Shown piece after piece: positions 32,616-44,517 of a stretch of DNA of 64,000 nt (its first letter is position 1; each line of letters begins with the position of its first letter). The position numbers were made by a program, and so were the translations under genes. Under the pieces are notes generated by a model. It was not told the origin of the DNA. It did not search any database and saw nothing but the letters and a program-made list of their open reading frames with translations. Source of the stretch: Effrenium voratum (Eukaryota > Sar > Dinophyceae > Suessiales > Symbiodiniaceae); NCBI GenBank assembly GCA_963377175.1, contig CAUJNA010001001.1, positions 209,050 through 273,049 on the forward strand, given 5' to 3'.

Positions 32616-32688
32616 AAGACATGGAGGCTGGAGCCTGGCCTCGGAGATCTGGACGCGCACCCGCTGCTGGCGGAGAGGCACTGCCCGG
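32616..32688 (+). CDS. Candidate exon, borders uncertain
   Basis: The frame reads KTWRLEPGLGDLDAHPLL then AERHCPG. The DAHPLL string loosely recalls the HPxL of RyR repeats, but the surrounding conserved tryptophan and glutamates are not visible. Confidence 0.3.
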
Positions 32689-34631
32689 GTTCCCAGGAAT
32701 GCGACGGAAAGCGTGGCTTAGGTGATGGGCACCTGGGTTCGCAAATAGGAATCGGATTTGTTTTTAATGGGAAGCCAAGAGGAAACAAACCACCTGGATG
32801 GGGTCCCCCATTTTGGAGCAAGTGAATTCAATATTTGGAATTTATGAAAGGAACGCAATAGTTTGAGCATGCATATTATGTATATGCAAGAATTACTAGA
32901 ATGTACGTAAGGAACTAAATAGAAGCTCAGATGTTTCAGGGGTCCGAAGCTGAAAACGGCTAACTCGTTTGCCGGGTTTCCGTCGAACAGTCATCAATCC
33001 CAACAAGACATGGTTCTTACCGGGGTCAGGGTTCCGAACAATGTCCAACCATTTCTGGAAGGAACAAACTCGGACCAAGCTTCCACATGACGGGGTCTTG
33101 GGAAGAACCCTTGGTCGTACAAAGGTGGCCCCAAGGGTTCCCTCGGGGCTGGGCTGGGGCTAGCCTCCAGCGTCCATAAAGCTGTGATGGCTGGCAGCTC
33201 CGTCTTCAACCTCTTGTGAACCCGCTCTTCTGCTTGGTGACGCTGCCATTTCAGTGCGTGGTACCCGTGAAAGATTCTCTGGCCTTTGGGCAGCTTCCTT
33301 CTTCTGAACGCCTTTCTAGTTGAGGTGCTGTGGGCTGTTCCTCCGCTTGCTGTCCATGCGATGTGTATTTCCTGAGATGACTCGTCCGCTTCACGCTTTT
33401 GCTTCTGCAAGTTTTGGGATGTTCTACCTGATGCATTGGTTTGTGCCCTGCAGTCACTGTGGGACTCGGCAGTTCTGATGCAGGCTGTCTCCCTCACAAT
33501 GCCTCTGGGTCTCTATAGCTTTCAGCAGTCGGTTGCATGGTGGATGTGAGAGGCGTCTTTCTGCCTACTCAGCCGGCGGGTGCTGGTGCCGATGGTATGC
33601 AAGCCCCGCTTCCTGATTGATGTTGACTGCCTGGTTTCTGGCAGGGCCAGATGCAGGTCACAGGCTGGCGTTGGAAAGAAATGCAACTTCCTTCAAAGCC
33701 TGCGGTCTCCTGCAAAGCTGTTTTTAATTGTAAGCGCAAAGTGACTGCCAGAACTTGAACTCGAGCGCCAGGGGCCGGCCAACAAGGTGGCTGCAATGAG
33801 CTGGACGGGGCATGACGGGCTCATGAGCTTGAGGCTGACCAAGATCGGAGAAAGTTGAGCCGCGGATGCTAGCTGGGGCTGACTGGGGCTGGGGTTGGGC
33901 TGCGACTGGTGATGGCAACTGCGTTCTGCACCAAAGCTAGCATGGCGGTTGTGGAAGAAATGTTGCCTTGCGGTGAATGAGCCTGCTGCTGGGCTGACTA
34001 GCTGGGTCGTGGCCTGTCGCTGCAGAAGTGGCTGGTGTGCGCTGGGCGGGACTGGGTCTGGGAGTTGAGAGCTAGGGACTCATTCCCGGTCTTGGCTTGG
34101 TGGCAGGGCAGCTAGAGGGCATGGAGTTTGCATTGGGGATGGGGTTTGGGAAGATCCCTATTATCCAAATGGAAGTTTGACCGCTTCCAGCACTGAGGAG
34201 CAAGGCGGATGACCCGACCTTTTTGACCTTTTCATTTCCCCGGTTCACCGTTTTTCCAACTTGTTTGGGCAAGAGGTTGAATAGTATGAAGCAGAAGCTT
34301 CTTGGAGGACCCGAGATGTGGGCCAAGGCAACAGTTTCATGCCGGTTTCTTTCAAACACCTCCCGCAAAAAGTGTCCCTGGCTTCGGCGCTCAGGAGAGG
34401 CTGCGTGCTTTCAGTAACCACGGTCGGTGACAGTGATGACAGCAAATTGCATTTCGTTCGGCACCCCTACTATAGCCATCTTGCTGTTGACCAAAGGAGC
34501 CCATGCGGCTGCTCAGCCCAAGGATATTCCTTTGAGAACATCGGTGTTCATTGCTCCGGACCACTTCAAAGCTTGTCTGGGCGACCCCATAGCTTCCAGC
34601 TGCTGGGCAACCCAACCAACGCGTCTGCGAG

Positions 34632-34718
34632 GCCCAAAGTGGCTGCCGACCTTGCTTGAGCCGCACGTGTCCACCTGGCCCGCGCGGCGAAGAAGAATCG
34701 ACAACCGCCGGCGCATGG
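34632..34718 (+). CDS. Candidate exon, unidentified gene
   Basis: From a gcgag acceptor to a GT at 34719. It encodes PKWLPTLLEPHVSTWPARRR then RIDNRRRM. An Arg-rich end follows a helix-like start. Not recognised. Confidence 0.45.
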
Positions 34719-36083
34719 GTTGGTGTTCTTTGAGAGTGCCTTCTTTAGGGTTTCAAGAAAAAAACAAGAGGCGCACCACCATTTTTCGGGGTCCAGCAAG
34801 AAGGCCATGTTCGTAGGTTCGCGCGCCAGCGCAAAATTCGATGTTTGTTCGGTCCATGAAGATAGTTCTATCATGGTGTTATGTCGCCTTTCAGCTGAAG
34901 TCTTTGGCTCTAGTTTTTCTAGTTCCCCCAGTCCCCTTCTCCGTGGCCCTGGTCCATTCCCCTGCAGATATCCTTTCTTCTTTGAATCTCGAGGTATAGC
35001 AATCCTCTTGAAGAGGGGGGTGAACAGGTCGGATCCTGTTCCGCAGCCGGCATGCCTTGTATCCTCCCACTCGGCCAGACCGAAACCAAGAGCTTGCGCT
35101 GGTTTGGACGGGCCAATCCTGTCCACGAGCATGGAACCTGGCGGTAAGTCGGGTAAGGACTTTGAAAGGAACCCGCTGGTGGGTTGTTTCTTGGCCGGGA
35201 GGGTCGCCCTGGTAGTCCACACGCTTCCCTCTTGTTGGGAAGATTCAATCGCCGCAGAATTGTCTTTGGGGTCTTTGCCCAGGCTCCGGAGATTTTGAGT
35301 AGCTCTGGGTTCTGGGGTTGCTGTGGGAGATACCACCCGTCTTACTTCTCAAAGGGCACTTTGGTGCGGGCCGGAGGCCTCGTTTCCCTTTCTCTCTACA
35401 CGCTGCAGGTCATCAAAAAACAAAGCCACATGCATTGCTGTTTTATGACTTTGGAGTCGAGGCCCTAAGACTGCTGTGATTCCTTCCTTTTTTTTCCTGG
35501 ATACCTCTTTTTGAACATGGCTGGGAAATGAGTTGCTGGCATGCATTTTCAGGGTCGCACGGGGTTGGATGTGTGTGTGTGTGTGTGTTCGATAGTCATA
35601 GGCTGCGGAAATGCATCAAAACTGGGGGAAAAGGACAGCTCCAAGCTAGTGTCATGTTGGTTCGTATTTTGTCACCGCTGCAAACAAACTCAAAAACGTG
35701 GAACTGTTTAATCCAGGCCAAGTGCGTCCGTAGTTTGGTTGGCCCCCCTGAACAATCTTTTGACTCCGTACCCTTGCTTCCAAGACCAAGGGAAGCCAAG
35801 TAAGACGCAAGCCAGCGATTTGTTTGATGGGTTCTATGGGTTCTAAACTTTAGACGTAAAGCCTTCGGCACACAGTGTTTGCATTCCATGTAATCATCGA
35901 TTTCCCAGTTTCTGGGCTTGATTTCTTTTTGAGAAGACCGTTTCAGTGGCGTTTGCAAGCAGTTTGGACGTTTGAAACTTCAATCCCTATATGAATTTTC
36001 TGTGAAAGTGCTTGAGTTGCGTTTTTGCGCAACGCGCATGGATAGGTTCGAACACCCCGGGTCCTCATCAAAATCTTCGGCAG

Positions 36084-36137
36084 GTGACTTTCCGCTGCGG
36101 GGGCCTGTGCCAGTCCGAGGCGCCAGGGATGGGCCGG
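36084..36137 (+). CDS. Candidate 54-nt exon
   Basis: Eighteen codons between tcggcag and a GTGAGG donor at 36138: VTFRCGGLCQSEAPGMGR. Both borders match the consensus and the phase is 0 on both sides. Not recognised. Confidence 0.45.
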
Positions 36138-36436
36138 GTGAGGTGTCCTCTTCATGCTGTCAGATGTGCTCTTCTCGCAGTGGCCTTTTTTCTGTGGGAT
36201 GGCCGGTTGTAGGTGAATTGGGTTGCACATCGGGGTTTGCTGGCTCTAGTTTGCATCGAACCGTTTACCTATATATATATATACACATGTGTTTTTGTAC
36301 GTGTATATTTGTACTGTGGATCCCGGGAATATTTGTCAGACATGTACGCAACAATACATGTATATATTTATATCTGTATTGTGATTTTCCATTTCCTCTG
36401 GGGTGTTTAGAGTGAGGCTGCCTTTTTGGCCGGGAG

Positions 36437-36519
36437 GTGCCCCTGTTCGGGCTCACCACCATGGAGGACATCCGGGCGCTTGGCCGGCTGGTTGCCGCTT
36501 TCTGCGGCCAGAACTGGGG
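36437..36519 (+). CDS. Candidate exon, unidentified gene
   Basis: From a gggag acceptor to a GTTAAG donor at 36520: VPLFGLTTMEDIRALGRLVA then AFCGQNW. Helical, GC-rich and coding-like. Not recognised. Confidence 0.5.
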
Positions 36520-37460
36520 GTTAAGGTCAGAAATGGTTGGGTTGCTTCTCTTGAACCTGCCACTTCGGGGGTGGCTTAGATGTGAAATAATTGGCCAGAC
36601 AGCTCTTGGAGAGTTAGAGAACATCGCCCATGGACTGGGGGCTATCCGAAGAGATGGGATCTAGGACCCCAAAAACCCTTGCAACATCGCGGTAGCCCTG
36701 GCCCTTGCCGAGTGACCACCTTCGAGATGACGCCAACCAATGCGCAGGATTCTTACCGTCTTTTGGCCCCACCAATTCTCCTTTACCCCACCGAGAGGCG
36801 AGCAGAGCAAGCCAGTTGAGTTGACAAGCAACAAGCCAGGAAGCTGGCCTGTTTGGCAGCTGCTCCACATCCTTGGCATTTCACCGATTCCTTCTTTCAA
36901 CTCTGTACCAACCATACCATGTGAGTCGGAGGACACATGTGAAGAAAGAAAGTACCATGATCGCACAGGCCTTCCGCCCGGCTGGATGTTCGACTGTGGG
37001 AACTTGCTTGGACTCGCCGGCAAGATGCTCTCCAAATAGGATTTCAACGCCGGCAAGACCTTTTCCTCAGTGTGTGATCTGGGATCTAATGGAATCTGGG
37101 AGTTGCTGGTCAACAGAGAACTGCAGATTATTTGCATCAGGGGAGGGGGTTCGACGTTCCATTTCGGGATTCATAACTTTTGGATGGGGCCACGGAGTGT
37201 TGCAAGTAAACCAACCAAACTCAACCAAACCGCGGTAGATTCCGGCAAATGTGGGTTGGTCTTCAAGGGAAACCAAGAGGAAACCGCATTTCCTACTTTT
37301 CTTGCCGGACGCAAAAGCAATAACGGAGGTTGAGTTGGCCGTTCTTTGTTTTGGAGGGTCCAAGAAAAAAAACACCACCACCTGGGGTTCCTGGCCCCCT
37401 CCGGATCTGACCTCCGCCTAGTTGCCTCCCCCCGGCCCTCCCCTCGCGCGCCAATCGGAG

Positions 37461-37568
37461 GAGACGCTGCATCAGCAGCCCGCCTGCGCCGACGCGGTCG
37501 TGGAGCTGCTGCGCCTCGCGGGGCAGAGCTTCGGAGCGGGGCCCTACCCTGGGACCCTGGGAGCTGCG
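37461..37568 (+). CDS. Candidate 108-nt exon
   Basis: Thirty-six codons, phase 0 at both borders (cggag / GTGGCG): ETLHQQPACADAVVELLRLA then GQSFGAGPYPGTLGAA. Ala/Leu-rich helix with strong GC3. Not recognised. A poly-C run follows. Confidence 0.5.
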
Positions 37569-38164
37569 GTGGCGTTTGCTGCCCCCCCCCCCCCCCGCGG
37601 TCTCAAAAAAAGCAAGCAAACAAAGAGAAACACGATAGAACCTCTTTTCAACATATCCTACAACCCTCGTTTTGAGACGCCTTCCCCTCTTGCTCGGCCC
37701 TCTGGGCAATATGATAATTCCCCAAGCCGGTTACCCTCTTTGGGCTGCCTCAAAGGGAAACCAAACGGGAAACGACAATTTTGGGTTTCTAACAACTGGC
37801 CATGCATTTTGATGAGGCGGTCACCTCAAAAGTGGTTGGTGGACATGAATCCCCACCGAATGTTGATGTCCACCAAAGGGTCCCCTGCTAAAATTCACAC
37901 CTAAGTCGGTACGTGTTTGTTTGAGGGTGCCCTTTTCACCGTGGTTTAAAGGGAAACCAAAAGGCACCCTCTTTCGGGGGGTACATTTTACCTCTGTTTT
38001 GAAACCGGCCGACGGGTGGGGTGTTGACCCCTGGACGACTTCCCTTCGTCAATTTCCAGAAGCTACCTGGACACACTGGAGAGCGGTTTATATGTATCAT
38101 GTGTATATATATATATTGTGATTATGTACACATACATGTCATTTGCATATTGGCGAAATATGGG

Positions 38165-38258
38165 TCTGTCTTTTCTTGAGGGTACCTTGTTTGTGTTTTC
38201 AAAGGGAAACTAAAAGGAAACCACCATTTTGTGGGTCCCAAAAAGACACACCCATTAT
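38165..38258. repeat. Element family F copy
   Basis: GGTCTGTCTTTTCTTGAGGG, the core AAAGGGAAACTAAAAGGAAA, CCATTTTGTGGGTCCC and AAAAAGACACACCC in the usual order. Confidence 0.65.
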
Positions 38259-38259
38259 A

Positions 38260-38320
38260 CTGAGAAGCTTCAAATCTGTACTTAGAAGATGACCCTAAGT
38301 ACAGAGTTGAAGCTTCTCAG
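38260..38320. repeat. 26-bp inverted repeat (hairpin 1)
   Basis: CTGAGAAGCTTCAAATCTGT plus ACTTAG pairs with the downstream arm ending GAAGCTTCTCAG with one mismatch and a 9-base loop. Confidence 0.8.
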
Positions 38321-38347
38321 AAAAGTGGTTTGAGATCCTTCAATCTT

Positions 38348-38387
38348 CAATCCAGGATGTGCTAGCTCGGTAGCACATCCTGGATTG
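38348..38387. repeat. Perfect 16-bp hairpin (hairpin 2)
   Basis: CAATCCAGGATGTGCT and its exact reverse complement are separated by an 8-base loop AGCTCGGT. It lies 28 bases after hairpin 1. The loop TAGCTCGGTAG is tRNA A-box-like, but no tRNA fold follows. Confidence 0.85.
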
Positions 38388-38694
38388 CACCAAGCAGAGA
38401 TGGTACAGATGCTCGAAGTTAGGCTTAAAAAACTCACTTTTACCTCCACTTGCTTAAGTTGTTTCATCCCCCCTTGTTGGTCTTAAAAGGAATTCATCAC
38501 TACTGGACCTATTTTTATCTGGGGCTCTGAGGCGCCACCGCGGTGGCCCTGGCATTGCGAGGCCCTTGGTTGCCCTCAGCGCGTCGAGAATCCGAAGACA
38601 TTTCCGTTGGGGTTTCCTGAAATCTCACATGGGTCTGTCTTGTTTAAGGTTGGACCCCCTAAGCTGGCTGGGTGTTCCTGAACGCCAACTAAAC

Positions 38695-38805
38695 TTGGTG
38701 GCGCCCAGCCATCCCTTAGCTTTTTAGCCTTTTTGTGTTTAGTGGTAGTTTCCATTTAACCCACTAAAAGTTAAACTTTTAGCGGGGGATCTGAGGGCAG
38801 CCCAG
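38695..38805. repeat. Element family C copy
   Basis: Best-preserved copy: CTTGGTGGCGCCCAGCCATC at the start, TTTAGTGGTAGTTTCCATTT in the middle and GGATCTGAGGGCAGCCCAG at the end. Confidence 0.75.
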
Positions 38806-39877
38806 AAAAAAGAGAGTACCTTCAACAAAAGACACTCCCACCATGGCTGGTGTGACCCCAAAGGCCCCGGAGAGGCTGTTGCCTTACACCTACAAAAGGT
38901 GACCGAGTGCTTACTCGGGAAGGGCAACCCAGTTCTGTCTGGGTCAAGAACCAATTTGTCTCAACCTTTCCGAAATTTTTGACTGAACGCAAGGAACACA
39001 TCGAACTTCTGCGGGGAATTTGGCACAAAAAAACATGCGCTTGTTGGAGCCTCCGCAACGTAGGCTACGATACATCCGTACAGAATCAGCAACCCCACGC
39101 ACCAGAGTTCCAAAAAATGGCTCAGCCTTTGTGCGCGTGTGTCTCGGTTTGGAACTTAAGCCTGGGCCTGTGGGTGGCTTCCCTCGAGCCCTTGATCCAC
39201 AGAAGGCTTGGTTGGGTTTGTCACAAAGGGAACCCCCCACAAAAAAAGCGGTGCCCGTTGGGTTACCCTGAAAACCAACCCCACAAAGCCCGCCCCCCCA
39301 AACAAAATCAAAGAGCAAAATGAGAAACATATCAATTTTGGGCTGGGGAATTTTATAAGCCCAGCCAGGGCCATGCCATGTCACAAGCAAGCAAGAGGGA
39401 GAAAAGGCCCGCCTAAGCGGGTGTATCTCAAAACGAGGGGTGGCTTAAACAGGAAAAGCAAGGACACTTGTTTTTGTTGGGGAGGGGGTGTTTTTCGAGA
39501 CAGGGGGGGTGCATTGGGGCGCCACTGTTTGCATAGGGAAATCATTGGCCAGAGGAGATCAGGTTCCTTCTCCGCATCCAAACAGGTTTTGTGCCACGCT
39601 TTGAAGCTACTTTAGTAAGGAAATCCTAGCAAGTTATCCCTGACATGTTTTCCGAGGCTCTCGCAGGGGCATTCAAAAATCGAAACCATGACCTCAAGCA
39701 AGAGGAGTTCAAATGACCATGATTTGGGTATGGGTCAAAACTAAAACTCCAGAAAAAACTGCAGGTTTTAGTCAACTTGTCCATTTTCCAGGGTTCCATT
39801 TTGGGTGCCTTTTTTGGACCCACGCCCATTTGGGCTCGAAATCCGCCGGGTTTGTTGCCACGTTGCTTCAAGGCCTA

Positions 39878-39935
39878 TGGCGATTGCCAGCCTGTGCTTG
39901 GCCTGCGCGGCTCGCGAGGAAGAGGAGGCTCCGGG
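39878..39935 (+). CDS. Candidate exon, frame uncertain
   Basis: A GC-rich island. One frame reads MAIASLCLACAAREEEEAPG, another AYGDCQPVLGLRGSRGRGG. Without a family match the frame cannot be fixed. A family D element follows at 39992. Confidence 0.3.
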
Positions 39936-39991
39936 TGGGCCTGTGAAATTGGCTCTGGGTGGCCTAAACGATAGCCTACGATGTGAGGGGT

Positions 39992-40121
39992 AAATGGCCA
40001 TGGCTCAAAATCAATGGTACCATGTTGGGATATGTGCACCACCCATTTTGGAACCTAGTTTAGTGGTTGGATTGGGATCTTCACTGGGGGCTAACCGGGG
40101 TTTTGACCCATGGCCAAATAG
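39992..40121. repeat. TIR element family D copy
   Basis: Begins AAATGGCCATGGCTCAAAAT and ends GGTTTTGACCCATGGCCAAA. The core is CACCACCCATTTTGGAACCT and GTTGGATTGGGATCTTCACT. Confidence 0.7.
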
Positions 40122-42136
40122 CGCCCTTTGCAAGTGCAATCTCACTGCTCCATGTGCAATGCAAGCGACTCGGCCGGATGTGACCTTTGTGCTAGTCTCA
40201 AAGTCATTTTTGTCAGGATCCCCAAAAGATTACCTTTTGTCTATTGGGCCGTGTGCACTACTGACCGCGTGGTTGGAACAGGCGTGTTCACGAGGCAGGC
40301 ATTGCTGGCCGCATTTACAAAGCTGAGTCCACATCAGCAAGACGCTCACTTTGGCTCGTGAGATGACGGGCCCTGAGAGCAACTGCTTTTGGGAAGACAG
40401 AAGTCTTGAAGTCTACACAGCCGGAGCAATGTTGCCAAGCTTGAGTTCTTGGGCCCCGTCAGTTCGGCCAAGGGGCCCTCTGTCGTGTTTGATTTGGGCA
40501 GACAAAAAGAGTGTGGGGGTCCAGGTATCCGATGCAGGCGGAACCGAACACTGGGGGGGGAGGGCCTCTGTTTTGGTTGGTGGTAGAGAGGTAGAGGCAA
40601 ACATTCTGGATCCAGATGTTGGTTTATCTATCCTTTGGAGCTTTGACCCGCTGCAAGTTGTGAAGTGGAGCGGTACCTTCCATTTCCACAAGGGATCCTT
40701 CCAGAATCCTCGGGTTAAGGAATGTGGAGTGGAGGATACCTTCTCCATTTCCATCCTCACGGATCTGTGGAGGCGAACGATGGTTGAGAAGAATGGTTGG
40801 AATTCACCCCCAGCAGTGGGAAAGTTGGGCCCCCGGAGAGTCGAGAACGGAACCAGCCCGGTTGAAAACTCGAGTTCGAGTGGGTCAACTGATATGCGAG
40901 CTGAATGATCCGAGCTGAATTGGCGGGGGAAACAAACCGCAAGCCAATTCTGAGAATCCAATCGAACTTGGGACCCCAACTGAAACCCAAACCAAAACCA
41001 CCCGTTGAACGCACTCCAGTCCCCGACCTTCGTTGGTTGAGGAAAGCGGCTCAGAAGCAGAGCCCTTGAGCGGCAGGCGGAGGGTTTGTTGGGGGACGGG
41101 GCTTTGGCTTTTTGTTAAGGGGATTTAAAATATATTATCTGTTTAGGAGATGGTTTAAAGGGATTTGTTTTTCCCCCCCTAAAAGGTGGCTTCAAACATC
41201 ATTTGGTCCCTTTCAAGGTGAGCTTGCTTTGAGTTGGGTGATGTTCAAAGGAGAAGTATAGCGAACCCCTTTTTTTGGTTGGTGAAAAGGGACGCCAAAA
41301 GGAAAGCAACACACCATGTTGGGGTGCATCTACGCAACTGAAACGACCCCTGGATGGCCCTTTAGTGGCCTTTTAGGGCACTTTCCCTTTTTGGGACCTC
41401 CAAAAGTGGAGCCCGCCAGTAAATGGGTGTGTCTTCGTTTAGGGGAACCCGCTTTTGGTTAGGTTTAAAGGGAATCCAAGAGTCCAAGAGGAAAGCCACA
41501 ATGTTTTTGGCGACCATCCCCCCAAAAAGAAAAAGTCACCGCCCAACCAGCTGGAAATACGACCTAGAGTCTCCGTTTCACTAGTTGAAGCTTTCAGTTT
41601 CTTCATGATTTTGGGCCAAAACGGTTGTATCCCACTCTCCCCGTTGCAGCAAAAAAGCACTCTTCCAAAACGGGTTTGTGTATGTTTGTGGGAGGGGTTA
41701 AGAATATACCGGCGCGGTCCATCCGCTCCAACGTTTCCTTGAACCTTTGAAAAGTAGAACGTTGATGGGGTTTCTTGAAATTGACCCATCAATGAGGTCC
41801 TTGTGGGGCGCCCATAAACCTTTTGGAGTGAGAGACCAGACATGTGGCGAGACAACGAGACAGTGCACCGCAGTTGCGAGGTTCCCGTCTTCACAAACGC
41901 GTCAAACCAGTCGCCACGCACGGACTCACTCAAGATCCTGTAGCTTTTTCTGAAAAAATATCCTGGCAAAACGAAACTCGCCGATGTCTAAAACCACCCG
42001 TTCGGGGGACATATGGGACACCCAAACTTCCCGAGTGGGAGATGGATTTGACTCATGCCCAAGCTCACCATGGCTGGTCCAAAGCGAGCAGAAAGTTGGT
42101 CAAAGAAACCTTCTGGGTTTTTGCTTTTGTGACTAA

Positions 42137-42255
42137 CTAGGTCCCCCAGTAGTGCCCTTGTACCCTTTTCGTTTTTTGGGGGGAGGGTTCCCCTAAAGTA
42201 GACTACAGAAAAAAAACGGCTACCCTTATTCTAACCTCTCTACTGGAGGACCTAG
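42137..42255. repeat. Introner-like element family A (CTAGGTCCCCCAGTAG ends), complete copy
   Basis: A 119-bp element with inverted ends CTAGGTCCCCCAGTAG and CTACTGGAGGACCTAG. The middle holds a G-rich run, GGGTTCCCCTA, TAGACTACAGAAAA and ACCCTTATTCTAACCTCT. Other copies are at 21646-21774, 61490-61601 and a truncated one at 12098-12186. Confidence 0.8.
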
Positions 42256-42328
42256 CTAATGTTGTACTTGTGACTCGTGTTCCAACCTTCTGACCGCCGC
42301 TTTTCTTCTGAACCCTTGAGAATGCGAG

Positions 42329-42428
42329 TCCGCGGGTGTTTTTCCTCTGGTGCTTTCCCGAACCACACACCTGCGATGAGGCCGCGGCAAAGCTCGCGGG
42401 CCTGGCGCTCAGCTGGTGGAGTCTCAAC
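42329..42428 (+). CDS. Candidate exon, unidentified gene
   Basis: After a gcgag acceptor: PRVFFLWCFPEPHTCDEAAA then KLAGLALSWWSLN, to a GT at 42429. It is flanked by family A (42137-42255) and family C (42501-42602) elements. Not recognised. Confidence 0.4.
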
Positions 42429-42500
42429 GTTTTTGGGTGGAGTCTCGTAAGGCTGTCTGCTCGGTTCGGTGGGTTTGCAACCTTTCTTGGTTCCCTTTTC

Positions 42501-42602
42501 TTGGTGGCTCCCAGCCATCCGGTTCCTTTGCTTTTTAGCCGCTGAGTGTTTAGTGGTAGTTTCCATTTCACCCGCTAAAAGTGGGGGATCTGAGGGCAGC
42601 CC
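42501..42602. repeat. Element family C copy with shortened core
   Basis: Starts TTGGTGGCTCCCAGCCATCC. The AAAGTTAAACTTTTAGC part of the core is missing, so it passes straight from CCCGCTAAAAGT to GGGGGATCTGAGGGCAGCCC. Confidence 0.75.
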
Positions 42603-43009
42603 ATGTTTGAGCTTTCGATTCCACGCGCCTTCCCAATTTTTGCTGGGGTTCCCTAGTGAAAAGTGATCAGCCAAAGGAGGGTTCCACTGATTTTTCAGCC
42701 CACTGGGCAACTGACAGATCCACAGTTGTGGCGCATGGTGTATCACAGTGCCACGGTGATACGGGAAATCCGTTTGAGGGGATCACAAGAAGAGAAGTTC
42801 TCCGCGACCGTGAACATGAACAGGATGGGCTTAGGCAGGCTCGGAGCTGATTTTTCTTCCTTGGACCTTCAACAGTGGGCGGTTGAGGTGAAGCCCACCA
42901 GTAAACCGATCTGGGCAAATTGCGTGCAGACAGGGTATCTATCACCACCAAGGGTTGGAACTTTGCGGATCTGCTGAAGACATGTCACGAAATGGCCAGG
43001 CGCCCATGC

Positions 43010-43098
43010 GGGGGTGTCTTTTTTGAGTTGGTTCTGGTTTAAAAGGAGAACCAAAAGGAACACCGTTTTGTGGGTCCCTCTACATAAAGACACCCCCA
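43010..43098. repeat. Element family F, clean TIR copy
   Basis: GGGGGTGTCTTTTTTGAG and the complementary AAAGACACCCCCATG close an 89-bp element around GGAGAACCAAAAGGAACACC and GTTTTGTGGGTCCC. Confidence 0.7.
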
Positions 43099-44328
43099 TG
43101 TGTACCCTGAGTTTCTGGAGTTTTCTTTAAGGAAATTTGGGGTTGCCAATGCCAAGACAGTGACCCATGTGGAGGGGAGCTTGGGTCTGGTTTGGGCAAG
43201 GAGTTCCTTCGGTCAGTTCGTGCCTTGTGGATTTCCTTCGCTTGGACCATGAAGGGTTTCCAGAGTTTCCCTAAAGCTTCCGACTCAAATATCTTGGGCG
43301 AATTTCAAGGGGAGTCTCCTTTTGGTTGGGTGTAATAGCGGAAATCTGAGTCCTGTTTGCCCAAACCTGATTCGCATGAAGGCAGCCACCGGGAAACGGG
43401 AAACGGGCTCCTCGTCCTTGCAGGTCAAGGCTCGGTGCGAGCATGGCGAGTGGACAGATACCGCAGATGGTATCAAACCCTTTGGGTTGCCTGACTAGCA
43501 ACCCGCCTTTACCGTGGGCGGGTAGTATCATTACCAGTTTTTTCCTTCTTCTGGCGACTGCTATGAACATGCTTTTGAGGCTTATTTGAAGGAGCATGTG
43601 ACCTGGGTGCAAATGCCGCGGGGCCCTGCGTGCAAATTCACTTTGTTTGTGCTAACTGAGGTCGGCCAAGATGATGACGACGATTATCTTTGAGTCGATG
43701 CAAAAGCGGCGCTGAGCAATGGGAGAGATCCACAAGCTCGGATCTGAATAGCCTCAGTCGAGCATTTTCCCCAGTTGCCTTGATAGTTTTTGGGTGTTCA
43801 TCATTTTCTACCTAGAGGCAGACTTACCCGGTTCCATACAGCAGTTGCCAGCACTGGGGAAGGGGCGTGCGCCTTCTGCCAGCGAGGCCTTCTCATTTTG
43901 AGGGGGGTGGTGTTTCAAATCAGGGACCCTCCAGTTCGTGACCTTTTCTGTCGCTGCATGGAAACCGTCCCCCGATGTTTCGGTGCTTGTCCAGACGCTG
44001 GATCCCCGTTTGGCTTCAGTTAGCGGACGTCCACAGTGCCCGTGCAATTTCTGCAGCGCATCATGTCCCACACTTGATCCATGGAAAAAACACTTGGCTG
44101 TTGGGAGGATTTTTCTTTGGCCCAGGCTTCGCAACGGACCGGAGTTTTGCGCAACTCTCGCATTTCTTTGGAGCTTTTGTTCGCCCCGGCGTGGCGTCCG
44201 GCCCTGCTGCGCGGCACCCGCCTTTCGAGGCGCGTGGCTTGAGGCAGAGGATGCCGAACTCGAAAGGGGTTGTTGTGGGGATTGAACAAAAGCAAATCAT
44301 GATAATAGAAATCAGGTTGGCAACTATT

Positions 44329-44453
44329 TAATGTTGACCCCCATATTAATCAGCTCAGTTCATTCATAGGGGGGTGTCCCTGGGTTTAGTGGGGAATCAT
44401 CACTTGTGGAGGGGAACACCCCCCTATTGTTGATGAATATGGGGTCAACATTA
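44329..44453. repeat. 125-bp TIR element next to the retrocopy
   Basis: TAATGTTGACCCCCATATT and AATATGGGGTCAACATTA form the ends; an inner pair AGGGGGGTGT/ACACCCCCCT extends the hairpin. Apparently single-copy in this window. It ends 43 bases before the relict spliced leader. Confidence 0.7.
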
Positions 44454-44495
44454 GGCTCTTGCTCTTTGGGGTGGTGTTTGGGGTTGGCAGGGGTG

Positions 44496-44517
44496 GTCCG
44501 TAGCCAGTTTGGCTCAA
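44496..44517 (+). other. Relict dinoflagellate spliced leader
   Basis: CCGTAGCCAGTTTGGCTCAA within 44496-44517 equals the 22-nt dinoflagellate leader apart from G for T at 44506. No GT donor follows the final AAG, so it is not an SL RNA gene. A relict leader in genomic DNA is the known mark of a trans-spliced mRNA that was reverse-transcribed and reinserted. Confidence 0.85.

Larger units (their letters stand above)
32689..42136. other. Introns/intergenic DNA between candidate exons, 32.7-42.1 kb
   Basis: Holds a 1.3-kb stretch (33.2-34.6 kb) poor in introner families with no family-like frame, AT-rich TATATA patches (36265-36380, 38095-38120), the 38260-38387 hairpin pair, and copies of families C, D and F. 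No additional exon can be supported. Confidence 0.45.

Noticed and set aside
36265..36624. 119-codon - strand frame opposite a candidate exon
   Set aside because: Antisense of a splice-bounded + exon and of a TATATA patch.
38348..38387. tRNA gene at the TAGCTCGGTAG loop
   Set aside because: It is the loop of a perfect hairpin; no B box of proper form follows.
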